DNA from: Bacilli bacterium
Lineage (GTDB): Bacteria > Bacillota_I > Bacilli_A > RFN20 > CAG-288
NCBI GenBank assembly: GCA_900769965.1
Contig: CAAGIQ010000117.1
Location: forward strand, 1-10,227
Length of the DNA: 10,227 bases
Direction of reading: 5' to 3'
In this document: piece by piece, positions 1 through 7,229 of the stretch
Layout of the letters: every line of letters starts with the position of its first letter
Numbering within the stretch: position 1 is the first letter of the stretch
Notes under the pieces: model-generated
What the model was told of the DNA's origin: nothing
Seen by the model: only the letters and a program-made list of their open reading frames with translations
Databases searched by the model: none
Position numbers and translations under genes: made by a program

Positions 1-3000
1 ATAAACTTCATAACCTTTTGCATTGTTATAAATCTTGCTTTCAGCATAATGTCTCAATAATTCATCAGCCTTTGTTAATGAAGCAATAGTTTCAAATTCA
101 TACGAATCTTTATTTCTACCCATCAATGTAAAAGCGGCCTTAATAGCTTCATTTCTATCAATCTTATTACCTATACTAAACGCTGAAGCTAATTTTAACA
201 AACCTTCGATACCTTTAACTTCAACTGCATTCAAAGTGTAGAAATCGTTAAATGACCTTACTTCTCCTCTAAAGAATGTGCTAAAGAAAGAAGCCATATC
301 ATTAAATGTACCTACGAAGAAATCGCTGATGAAGCCAGATACCATTTCTTGAGCAAAATATGATCTAGTAAAAGTTATTTTATCGCCTGATACTTGAACA
401 TCAGCATATGTACCTAGAACAAGATCATTTAAAAGATCGATAATTCCATCAACGTTGCTTTGATCATCAGTATCATTTAAATCAAATGAACCAAATCCAT
501 CGTTTATCGCGTTGATCAGTCCATCAATAGCTGAACATTGAGCCTTGAGATAGGTTGAATCTCCGGCATAAGCAGAAGAGAAGAAGTAGTTCTTGATGTA
601 ATTGGCTTTAGCTTTATTTGTTGATCCTCTTACATATTTTAGAGGACCAGTTATATTACCACTTCCATCTTCTTGATAAAGTAGATTAAACACTATAGCG
701 TGTTTATATTTTGCAAATGTATTGAGCTTGTCGATTGGACCGATATAATCATATAATTTAAATCCAGCTCCACCTATATCGATGCTGCTGAAATCAAGAT
801 TCCCAGAAGCGCCATCCATTAAAGCGCTATATAATTCACCTAAAGCTTCAATTTCATTCGACCAATAAGCGATATCTTCACTCGACGAAGAAAGATGAAC
901 CTTTACATCTAAAGTTTCACTAGCTTCACCTTTTACAGTAATATAAGACGAGATGTTCATCGAAATCATTATCTCATCGAAAACTGAAGGTACTGCTCTA
1001 TGTAATAGATGTGAATGGTTAATCGTATCGAAGACTGCAACTATAGCAGAAGAAGATAAACTTGTGATGTTATCTAGACCGCTTAAAGTTAAACTGTTTG
1101 CACTTAAAACTTTTAAAAGAGTTAAGATTCTTAAAATTTCAGAGTTACCTGCTTTTTCAATAGCAGACTTATAACTAAATGAAACGTTATCCTTATCGAT
1201 TTCAGTTCCCCATCCATCTATTTCGGAGTCGATGGCGATGAAGTTGATATTATCAACAAGCGGTAACAAGAGATTTTTTGCAACACTTTCATCGTTTGAA
1301 CCAGTTACTCTAGAAGCCATATTAATTTTGAAGATTATGGCTGACATGAGTTCGGTGAATAACGAATATGTATTATTAGCTTTTGGAGAAGAGAACAAAG
1401 GATTGTTAGCTAAAGAGTTGAGAAGACTTGCTAACTCCTTGATTTGAGTGTTTGTAAAGGAACTTCCATCGCTAAATAGCGTATCAAATGAACCATCTTT
1501 AAACTTAGCGTATAAATCGCAAAGGCTATCTATATTTTCTGAAGTACAAGTTGAAGTTGTAGCGTTAATCAAATCTAAGCTAACAACATAAGTTGAACCA
1601 TCAAAAATCTTTATATCCTTAACGGCTTTATTGATAGCACCAGGAATCAAATCTTTAAATGTTCTGGTATTTAGAATAGCGTTTAGTACGGTTTTTAAAT
1701 CATTAGCATCTACTGCACCGCTTGATACTTTTTCCAAAATAGATTGATCTGAGCCAGGTTGTTTGGTGTTAAGAACACCGATCATCGCACTGATTTTCTT
1801 GATTTCAGAATCGCTTCCATCGCTACTTGTTCCTACCCAGTATGGGTTTTTGTAAACTGGATCAGTAGTAATAGAGCCAACTTTTAGTTCTCCTGTAAAC
1901 TTATCTTTAATCGATGTGAACAAATAAGAATCTAACTCACCTTCCATAATCGAACTTAAGTTCGCCTTTTCAATGAGCGTTTCTAGAAGGACACCAAAGG
2001 TATCTTCATAGATTCCTTGATCGTTTTTATGAACGCCGAATAGAGAGCAGGAGGCGATGGATGTTAATAACTCATTTATGTTTTCTTCAGTTAATACCGA
2101 CCAATCGATGTTGGAGAAGTCTATTCCTAAGGTGCTGATTTTATCGATGATATTTACTAAAGCTTGACCTTCTCTTCCCCAATCGTCAACGTTGTTAAAA
2201 TTGATTGAAACTGAAGAACTTGCTCCGAAAATTTGGTTAATCTGCGGACCGACTTTATCGTTGAGAAGTTTCGGTAATGAGCTAGATAATAGTTTTGAAT
2301 TACCTATTGCTACGAATAGATCAGTTAAAGAATCTTTATTAGTAACTAAGGTATTAAAATCAATAGTGCCTTCAATAAGGAACAAGTTTTGTTTTAAAAC
2401 ATTTATAGCGCTAACTAAGTTAATAACCTCGCCGCTCTCATTTCCTAAACTATCTTTCTCGTACCAAACTATTGAAGAGATGTCGGAAGGAATAACAATT
2501 CCAGCATCTTTAATCGAATCTTGACCAAGCAAGCCTTGAATCAAGGTATTGAAGTTGTAGTTTTTCACTTTTCCAACGCCATCGATAACTCTTTCAGGAT
2601 TGATAATCTTATTTTCAAGTAAGTTAACTAAGACGTTTTTTAGTTTATCTGTGTCTAAATTGTTGAAGATTGAACTTACAGTTCCATCTCCACCAGTTAT
2701 ACATTCGGAAAGAGATAAAGCATCGCTAACGACATCTAACAACTTCTTAAGTTCTTCGATAACATGCGATTTACCACTTTCATCGCGACATTCGAAATCT
2801 AACCAATCCAATTTGATTCCAAATAACATGTCTTCAAAATCTGCCGCTTGTGTTAAAACAGTCGATACGACTTCAGGAATAAGTTCTGTAACAAGTTTAG
2901 AATCTTCAAAATCATTTAGAAGATCCTTGATGGCGTCAATATCCTCGCTATTGCTTAAATCAACACCTGAGGAGAACCTGCTAACATATGGTAAAACATC

Positions 3001-4791
3001 GATGATTCTTCCAATTTCTTCAGGATCTTTGAGGTATTCATCAACAATCATAACTATGTTAGGTGTTAACAATCCAGCTAGATCAGGATTGCTAGAGATC
3101 ATAGAGTTCATGATGTTTTCAAACGAAATTACTCCTTTTGTCCCTTCGCCGCCTTGAATCAATTCGCTAGAAAGCAAGCCGTCATAGGTTTCTTTTTCTC
3201 CACTCTCGGCTTCAACCTCGCCACCAACTAGAGCGGCTTTAAGTAGCTTGTAATCTCTAGAAGAAGCATCAGCATTATTAATAACATCCATAATCTTTTC
3301 GGTTATCGAAGAGAGTTGAGAAAGATCGATATCTAGTTTTCCATCTCCGTTAGTATCGCCAAAACAGACTTCACCAACTGCAAATAAGAAATCGACTAAA
3401 ACTGCTAAGGTATCACCATAATGAATATTCTTATAATCTTCGATATTAGTTGAGAAGATTTGTATACCGGATTCGCTAGCTAAAGTATTTCCAAAATATG
3501 CCATCAACAAAGGAAGATTCTTTGTTATTACGTTATTCTTATCATTAAATGTATTTTTTATAACTGTTTTGATCTCGTTTTTCTTAGAGAGATCTAATGT
3601 TAAAGTATTGCTTCCAGAGATTAATCCATCGAGTAAAGAAGCATCGTATAAAGATTGATATATCGAACCTAAAGCGGTAAGTTGTGTAGACCAATCGACA
3701 TCATCAAAGTTCAATTTGGTATTTCCAAATGATATATCAACCTCACTAGTTGCAATCGAGATAAATGCTGGGAGGAGATTCATCAATAAGTTAGAGCTTG
3801 ATAAACCGTTAATGATGGAAACAACTGTTGTTCCAGATAGTAAGGAAGCAGTGTTGATAGCTAAATTTCCATCGACTAACTCGAGATTTTCAGCAACAAT
3901 AGGAAGTAAACTTAATAAAGTGTTAAGTTCTTCACCAAAATTATAGGTAACTCCATTGATTGTAGTAGCGGTAACATAGCTCATTACTTTGCTATCGAGA
4001 GCTTTCTCAGCATCTGATGAGCCTAGCGTTAACGTCTTATAAAGAATCGATTCATCATAGGACATAATCAAATCGGCAATATTCTTAACCTGTGCATCTA
4101 TGACTCCGTTTTCTTCTAATTTATTATAAACTTCATCTTGACGGGAAACTAAACCGACTAAGGAAGTTAGAGGAGAAAGGAACAAAGCGAAAACTACTAA
4201 ACCACAGACAGTGCCTTCTAAGAAGCTAACTGGTCTAAGAAGGTGTCTCTTTTTCTTCTTCTGAGGGAGAACTTCTTCAACTTCACCTTTTTGAACTTCT
4301 TTAAGAACGTTCTTTTGTTTAACTTTCTTTCTCCAACTCTTCGGGATAAAGAACTTAATTAAACAATGGTAAAGAATAGTCGAGAGTAGAGGACCAACAA
4401 AGAAAATGTTAAGAAGCATTAAAACGAAGAACAATACGTAGCTTATCAAAGTATGAGCGAGAGCGATAGCAGAGGTGTATAAGTAAGCGGAAGTTGTAGA
4501 ACTAACTAAATCTAAATCGATCAAGATTTGAGCTAGAACATCATCTAATACTCCGAAGTGATAAACTTTTTCGCCAATAGCTAGATCAAAACCGCCACCA
4601 AACGTACTAATATCAAAAGAGGCGATATAGTTAACTAACTGAGGCATCAGAAATACCAAACAGAGAGTTATACCTCCTATTACAAGATATTTTGTAGTGG
4701 TCTTATAGATGCCTTTCCACAAACCTAAAAGACCTTCAAATAGCGCGAATACTACTATTCCAACTGCAACGTAAAGCCAAATATTTTCCAT
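1..4791 (-). CDS. Giant membrane-anchored repeat protein (partial, C-terminus beyond left edge)
   Basis: The frame is open for 1597 codons with no stop, so the C-terminus lies outside the window. The ATG at 4791-4789 is preceded by GAGAGAGG at 4801-4808 with 9 nt spacing. I see hydrophobic helices at residues about 5-25 and 33-55, a long hydrophobic stretch at about 102-146 (one or two helices), a very basic loop at about 147-187 (including KKKKR), and another helix at about 191-213. No later stretch is clearly transmembrane. The first 213 residues resemble CvpA-family proteins in layout (glycine-rich first helix, four helices, a FLEGTVCGL-type last helix); this is recall, not a search result. 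Residues about 320-1330 hold diverged modules of about 100 residues. One acidic calcium-loop-like motif starts at D479. The basic loop should be cytoplasmic, which would put the repeat region outside the cell. Function is unknown; a surface structural or adhesive role is speculation. It is divergently transcribed from the CPBP gene. Confidence 0.9.
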   Translation of the reverse strand, partial: MENIWLYVAVGIVVFALFEGLLGLWKGIYKTTTKYLVIGGITLCLVFLMPQLVNYIASFDISTFGGGFDLAIGEKVYHFGVLDDVLAQILIDLDLVSSTTSAYLYTSAIALAHTLISYVLFFVLMLLNIFFVGPLLSTILYHCLIKFFIPKSWRKKVKQKNVLKEVQKGEVEEVLPQKKKKRHLLRPVSFLEGTVCGLVVFALFLSPLTSLVGLVSRQDEVYNKLEENGVIDAQVKNIADLIMSYDESILYKTLTLGSSDAEKALDSKVMSYVTATTINGVTYNFGEELNTLLSLLPIVAENLELVDGNLAINTASLLSGTTVVSIINGLSSSNLLMNLLPAFISIATSEVDISFGNTKLNFDDVDWSTQLTALGSIYQSLYDASLLDGLISGSNTLTLDLSKKNEIKTVIKNTFNDKNNVITKNLPLLMAYFGNTLASESGIQIFSTNIEDYKNIHYGDTLAVLVDFLFAVGEVCFGDTNGDGKLDIDLSQLSSITEKIMDVINNADASSRDYKLLKAALVGGEVEAESGEKETYDGLLSSELIQGGEGTKGVISFENIMNSMISSNPDLAGLLTPNIVMIVDEYLKDPEEIGRIIDVLPYVSRFSSGVDLSNSEDIDAIKDLLNDFEDSKLVTELIPEVVSTVLTQAADFEDMLFGIKLDWLDFECRDESGKSHVIEELKKLLDVVSDALSLSECITGGDGTVSSIFNNLDTDKLKNVLVNLLENKIINPERVIDGVGKVKNYNFNTLIQGLLGQDSIKDAGIVIPSDISSIVWYEKDSLGNESGEVINLVSAINVLKQNLFLIEGTIDFNTLVTNKDSLTDLFVAIGNSKLLSSSLPKLLNDKVGPQINQIFGASSSVSINFNNVDDWGREGQALVNIIDKISTLGIDFSNIDWSVLTEENINELLTSIASCSLFGVHKNDQGIYEDTFGVLLETLIEKANLSSIMEGELDSYLFTSIKDKFTGELKVGSITTDPVYKNPYWVGTSSDGSDSEIKKISAMIGVLNTKQPGSDQSILEKVSSGAVDANDLKTVLNAILNTRTFKDLIPGAINKAVKDIKIFDGSTYVVSLDLINATTSTCTSENIDSLCDLYAKFKDGSFDTLFSDGSSFTNTQIKELASLLNSLANNPLFSSPKANNTYSLFTELMSAIIFKINMASRVTGSNDESVAKNLLLPLVDNINFIAIDSEIDGWGTEIDKDNVSFSYKSAIEKAGNSEILRILTLLKVLSANSLTLSGLDNITSLSSSAIVAVFDTINHSHLLHRAVPSVFDEIMISMNISSYITVKGEASETLDVKVHLSSSSEDIAYWSNEIEALGELYSALMDGASGNLDFSSIDIGGAGFKLYDYIGPIDKLNTFAKYKHAIVFNLLYQEDGSGNITGPLKYVRGSTNKAKANYIKNYFFSSAYAGDSTYLKAQCSAIDGLINAINDGFGSFDLNDTDDQSNVDGIIDLLNDLVLGTYADVQVSGDKITFTRSYFAQEMVSGFISDFFVGTFNDMASFFSTFFRGEVRSFNDFYTLNAVEVKGIEGLLKLASAFSIGNKIDRNEAIKAAFTLMGRNKDSYEFETIASLTKADELLRHYAESKIYNNAKGYEVY
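802..3834 (-). repeat. Diverged ~100-residue protein repeat modules within the giant gene
   Basis: The repeat is visible only in the protein. Tryptophans followed by a Glu-hydrophobic helix occur at W367 (WSTQLTALGSIY), W663, W776, W871 (WGREGQALVNII), W985, W1194 (WGTEI) and W1310 (WSNEIEALGELY). Spacings are 296, 113, 95, 114, 209 and 116 residues, close to one, two or three units of 95-116. In several modules a helix ending in Ser-x-Leu-Leu-x3-Leu-Pro lies upstream of the Trp: SSNLLMNLLP (P341), DSKLVTELIP (P639), NSKLLSSSLP (P840) and HSHLLHRAVP (P1268). Weaker relatives are near P426, P1050 and P1177. Where a Trp is missing, Y457 (YGDTLAVLVDFL) and a region near residue 1090 (NIDSLCDLYAKF) sit at roughly the expected positions. 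Homology between units is inferred by eye. Confidence 0.6.
3322..3357 (-). other. EF-hand/dockerin-like calcium loop in the giant protein
   Basis: Residues 479-490 read DTNGDGKLDIDL. This fits the D-x-N-x-D-G-x-hydrophobic-D pattern of calcium-binding loops in EF-hands, dockerins and thrombospondin-type repeats. The usual acidic residue at loop position 12 is a leucine here, with an aspartate at position 11. There is only one clear copy, so it is not a dockerin pair. Calcium binding is inferred from the motif alone. Confidence 0.45.
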
Positions 4792-4845
4792 AAGCGAAAA
4801 CCTCTCTCTTTTTATTTTAGATTATTTACTTTAAAATGTATATAA

Positions 4846-4867
4846 ATTTATTGTCTACACAATAAAT
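4846..4867. promoter_or_regulatory. Perfect 9+9 bp inverted repeat, candidate operator between divergent genes
   Basis: ATTTATTGT (4846-4854) and its exact reverse complement ACAATAAAT (4859-4867) flank a 4-nt spacer, CTAC. The core is TTGT-N4-ACAA. The site covers the -35 box of the plus-strand CPBP promoter and lies about 55 bp upstream of the giant gene's start. A dimeric repressor bound here could control either or both transcripts. I cannot assign the regulator: the core does not match the Rex, Fur/PerR, LexA or CodY sites I know. Confidence 0.5.
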
Positions 4868-4879
4868 AGTAATTATAAT
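4851..4879 (+). promoter_or_regulatory. Sigma-A-type promoter for the CPBP-TraX operon
   Basis: The -35 box is TTGTCT (4851-4856), followed by a 17-bp spacer and a perfect -10 box TATAAT (4874-4879). Transcription should begin near 4886, leaving a short leader with AAGGAG at 4891-4896, 7 nt before the ATG at 4904. The -35 box lies inside the inverted repeat. No equally clear promoter is seen for the divergent giant gene. Confidence 0.75.
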
Positions 4880-4903
4880 AAGCATTAATTAAGGAGTTAA
4901 AAA

Positions 4904-5704
4904 ATGCAAGTTTTCGGTGAAGATTCTTATATTCCAGAGCAAGATAAAATCAAAAAACAGTACAATCACTACCTTGCTCCATTGTTTTGTTTAGGCTTAT
5001 TTTTATCAGGCTTTTTACTTCTTCAAATCTTCGGGTATTTTTTTAGCATCGCTTTGGAGAACTTAGAAGACATATATTTAGCAGTTTCTCTATCTAACTT
5101 CCTTCCTTATGTTGCTACGACTATTATTTCGCTTCTAATTTTATATTTTGCTTCTAAGAAAAATTTTATTAAACACTTTCTACCATTTAAAAATGGTAAT
5201 GTTTATTTTAGAGCGGTTTATTACTCTTTTGGAATATACTTAGTTTCCTTGATTTGGGGTTTGATTTCTCAATCTATTGCTACCTCTATAGGCCTAGATC
5301 TTTCTGTTAACACTAATCAATCTATTCTAATAATATTGATACAAAAACAGCCGATAATAACAGGTATTACTGTTGTTTTATTAGGTCCGCTCCTCGAGGA
5401 ATTAACGTATAGATATGGCTTATTTGAGATGATTAGTAGAAAAAACAAGACCCTAGCTTTTATATTAACTAGCTTGATTTTTGGCTTTATTCATTTCGAT
5501 TTTGAAAGTTGTTTTTATGCAAATAACACATTCGGTTTTTATCTAGAACCGTTTCTTATCGAGATATTAAATATCCCTTCTTACATCCTTTCTGGGACTG
5601 TTCTTTGCTACGCTTATTATAAAGAGGATAATATTGCCACTCCATTTATGGCTCACGTCTATAATAATGCGTTAAGTTTCATCCTTATCTTATTAGGTTT
5701 ATGA
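4904..5704 (+). CDS. CPBP-family (Abi) intramembrane glutamic-type metalloprotease
   Basis: A 266-residue polytopic membrane protein of the CPBP/Abi group, relatives of the prenyl-protein protease Rce1. All three catalytic motifs are intact: E165-E166-x3-R170 (EELTYR), F193-x3-H197 (FGFIH) and H251-x3-N255 (HVYNN). Hydrophobic helices cover residues about 25-50, 60-83, 105-130, 140-160, 183-196 and 218-238, with a last helix after residue 248. The first 22 residues are polar and should be cytoplasmic. Family members include proteases acting in bacteriocin self-immunity and in cleavage of membrane-anchored substrates; the substrate here cannot be told. The start is supported by AAGGAG 7 nt upstream and a strong promoter. 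Its TGA stop overlaps the next gene's ATG. Confidence 0.88.
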   Translation: MQVFGEDSYIPEQDKIKKQYNHYLAPLFCLGLFLSGFLLLQIFGYFFSIALENLEDIYLAVSLSNFLPYVATTIISLLILYFASKKNFIKHFLPFKNGNVYFRAVYYSFGIYLVSLIWGLISQSIATSIGLDLSVNTNQSILIILIQKQPIITGITVVLLGPLLEELTYRYGLFEMISRKNKTLAFILTSLIFGFIHFDFESCFYANNTFGFYLEPFLIEILNIPSYILSGTVLCYAYYKEDNIATPFMAHVYNNALSFILILLGL

Positions 5705-6510
5705 TAGAAAAAAGATCCTACTTGTGCCTATCTCACTTCGTTTTAAAAATCATCGCTGTAGTTTTAATGACTATAGATCATATAACTTACTTTTTTATAA
5801 ACGCTAATTCCCCAATTTATTTAGCGTTAAGAATTATAGGAAGAGCGGCTTTTCCAATCTTCGTATTTCTCTCAGTTCAAGGAGTTAGAAAATCTCATAA
5901 CCCTTTTAAATACGCTCTTAGACTTTTAGTATTAGGTTATATAATCGATGGTTTTACCGTTATCTTTGCCCCTCAAGAATACATAGGTAATACACTTGTA
6001 GCACTAGGTTTAGGTGTATTGACCTGTTCGCTAATAGAAAGGAAGAATAAGTTTTCTTTTCTAGCCATATTACCTTTTGCTTTGGCTATTCTTTCTGATT
6101 TCGATTTCTTTCCTATTAAAGCCGAATATGGGACCTTTGGTCAACTGATGTTTTTATCTTTCTATCTAGTACAGATTCTAGTCGATGAATACCTAAAAGA
6201 TCTTGCTAAAAGACAGAATGTCGAACTAGATTCACTAACTTCTCTATATCAAAGAAAGTACTACAACATATTTTCAGCTCTAGCTCTACTTCTATTAAAC
6301 GCAGTTACATATCTCATATTTAGATTCAATCCTTCTTTCCCATTACTACCTATCAACGTTGGAATCTCACAGTGGTCTTTACTAGGTGGAATATTTATAA
6401 TCTTCTACTCAGGTAAAAGAGGATATAATAACCGATATCTTAACGATGCTTTCTATTTCTATTATCCTCTGCACATATTGATATTAGCTTTAATAGCACA
6501 TTTCATATAG
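5701..6510 (+). CDS. TraX-family membrane protein (predicted acyltransferase-like)
   Basis: 269 residues with TraX signatures: LKIIAVVLMTIDH at 15-27, R44-x3-R48 (RIIGR) followed by FPIFVF at 51-56, R74 in an ALRLL segment, NTLVALGLGVL at 97-107, and YYPLHIL at 254-260. Hydrophobic segments run throughout, consistent with an integral membrane protein. In the F plasmid TraX acetylates the N-terminus of pilin. Chromosomal homologues in Firmicutes have no settled role, and nothing around this gene points to conjugation. The ATG overlaps the CPBP stop (ATGA), so translation is probably coupled; only a weak ribosome binding site is visible. A loop at about 162-185 is charged and longer than I expect for the family. 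No terminator is apparent downstream. Confidence 0.85.
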   Translation: MIEKRSYLCLSHFVLKIIAVVLMTIDHITYFFINANSPIYLALRIIGRAAFPIFVFLSVQGVRKSHNPFKYALRLLVLGYIIDGFTVIFAPQEYIGNTLVALGLGVLTCSLIERKNKFSFLAILPFALAILSDFDFFPIKAEYGTFGQLMFLSFYLVQILVDEYLKDLAKRQNVELDSLTSLYQRKYYNIFSALALLLLNAVTYLIFRFNPSFPLLPINVGISQWSLLGGIFIIFYSGKRGYNNRYLNDAFYFYYPLHILILALIAHFI

Positions 6511-6520
6511 AGCATATCAT

Positions 6521-6549
6521 TTGAAAAAAAGACTTATTAAATATATATT
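6521..6549 (+). promoter_or_regulatory. Sigma-A-type promoter for thioredoxin
   Basis: TTGAAA (6521-6526), a 17-bp spacer, then TATATT (6544-6549); each box is close to consensus. The promoter begins about 11 nt after the TraX stop, so thioredoxin can be transcribed independently, although readthrough from upstream is also possible. Confidence 0.6.
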
Positions 6550-6578
6550 AAAGATGTATAAGAAAGGAACAATAAAAA

Positions 6579-6896
6579 ATGTTAGTTGAATTAAAAAATA
6601 CAAACGAATTACAAAAATATATCGATGAAAACGAGAATGTCGTCGTTGATTTCTTCGCCACTTGGTGTGCTCCATGCCGCGCTTTAGGTAGTGTCATGCA
6701 CGAATTAGAAGGTGAATATCCAAACATCACAATAGTTAAAGTCGATGTCGATAAGTTCATGGATTTAGCTATGAAATACGCCGTTTCTTCGATTCCACAA
6801 GTCAATATATTCAAAGGTGGAAAAGAGATTGGAAGCTTTTTAGGATCCCGTCCTTCCGATGAGATTAGAGATCTATTCGATAGATTATCTAAATAA
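6579..6896 (+). CDS. trxA: Thioredoxin
   Basis: 105 residues, the normal length of a single-domain cytoplasmic thioredoxin. The redox site is W29-C30-A31-P32-C33 (WCAPC, where many thioredoxins have WCGPC), with the buried aspartate at D24. The cis-proline is P73 in SSIPQ. The order beta strand (VVVDFFA), active-site helix, strand (ITIVKVDVD), cis-Pro strand and C-terminal helix fits the fold. There is no signal peptide, so it should act as a general cytosolic dithiol reductant fed by thioredoxin reductase, which is not in this window. The start is set by AAAGGA at 6563-6568, 10 nt before the ATG, and by the promoter upstream. The symbol is assigned by family, since paralogues may exist. Confidence 0.95.
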   Translation: MLVELKNTNELQKYIDENENVVVDFFATWCAPCRALGSVMHELEGEYPNITIVKVDVDKFMDLAMKYAVSSIPQVNIFKGGKEIGSFLGSRPSDEIRDLFDRLSK

Positions 6897-6898
6897 TA

Positions 6899-6925
6899 AA
6901 TTCTTTAAGTAACAACTCAAGAATT
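6899..6925 (+). terminator. Weak hairpin after thioredoxin, possible terminator
   Basis: AATTCTT (6899-6905) and AAGAATT (6919-6925) are perfectly complementary, and AGT/ACT inside can extend the stem. The stem is AT-rich and only a short ATTTCCC follows, without a proper U-tract, so termination would be inefficient. Confidence 0.3.
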
Positions 6926-6930
6926 ATTTC

Positions 6931-6974
6931 CCATAACATTACAAATTTTACTTGTATTTTATTCTATGTTATGG
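6931..6974. repeat. 9-bp perfect inverted repeat upstream of the tRNA genes
   Basis: CCATAACAT (6931-6939) and ATGTTATGG (6966-6974) are exact reverse complements separated by 26 AT-rich bases. The tRNA promoter must lie about here. TTTACT (6947-6952) with TGT-TATGGC (6967-6975) at 17-bp spacing is a possible but poor match. The repeat could be an operator, an RNA hairpin, or chance in AT-rich DNA. Confidence 0.35.
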
Positions 6975-6991
6975 CAAAATATCTTTGCTGC

Positions 6992-7067
6992 GGATCAGTG
7001 GTGTAGCGGTTAACATGCCTCCCTGTCACGGAGGAGATCGCGAGTTCGATTCTCGTCTGATCCGCCA
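6992..7067 (+). tRNA. tRNA-Asp (anticodon GTC)
   Basis: A 76-nt cloverleaf. The acceptor stem is GGATCAG/CTGATCC (6992-6998 with 7057-7063), the discriminator G is at 7064, and CCA (7065-7067) is encoded in the DNA. The anticodon stem CCTCC/GGAGG carries loop CTGTCAC with anticodon GTC at 7025-7027. The T-arm is GCGAG-TTCGATT-CTCGT. All arms pair. Confidence 0.96.
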
Positions 7068-7076
7068 GAGAATTAT

Positions 7077-7150
7077 GCGGCTGTAGTTCAGTGGTAGAAC
7101 TCCACCCTTCCAAGGTGGTCACACGGGTTCGATTCCCGCCAGCCGCTCCA
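7077..7150 (+). tRNA. tRNA-Gly (anticodon TCC)
   Basis: A 74-nt cloverleaf. The acceptor stem GCGGCTG (7077-7083) pairs with CAGCCGC ending at 7146, followed by discriminator T and encoded CCA (7148-7150). The D-arm GTTC/GAAC, the anticodon arm CCACC-CTTCCAA-GGTGG with TCC at 7109-7111, and the T-arm CGGG-TTCGATTC-CCG are all well formed. It lies 9 nt after tRNA-Asp and is presumably cotranscribed with it. Confidence 0.96.
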
Positions 7151-7161
7151 TTAGATATAAT

Positions 7162-7192
7162 AGGTTTGTTCCTCAAGGTTCAAACTTTTTTT
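7162..7192 (+). terminator. Intrinsic terminator of the tRNA unit
   Basis: AGGTTTG (7162-7168) pairs with CAAACTT (7181-7187, one G-U wobble) around a 12-nt loop. A run of seven T (7186-7192) overlaps and follows the right arm. It sits 11 nt after the tRNA-Gly CCA end, where the tRNA transcript should stop. Confidence 0.7.
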
Positions 7193-7200
7193 GTACCTAA

Positions 7201-7229
7201 TAATGTATACATTACTGAAGGTTCGAACC
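7201..7229. repeat. Two adjacent perfect palindromes downstream of the tRNAs
   Basis: TAATGTATACATTA (7201-7214) is a perfect 14-bp palindrome. Five bases later GGTTCGAACC (7220-7229) is a perfect 10-bp palindrome. The second contains the GGTTCGA sequence typical of a tRNA T-arm and echoes the AAGGTTC at 7175-7181, so it may be a tRNA remnant. No protein-coding role is visible. Confidence 0.5.

Noticed and set aside
953..3946. Several plus-strand open frames of 71-185 codons across the left half
   Set aside because: They lie antisense to the continuous 1597-codon minus-strand frame, lack ribosome binding sites and have Ser/Leu-rich compositions expected of shadow frames.
6548..6814. 88-codon minus-strand frame
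   Set aside because: It is antisense to thioredoxin, whose active-site motif, promoter and ribosome binding site are all intact.
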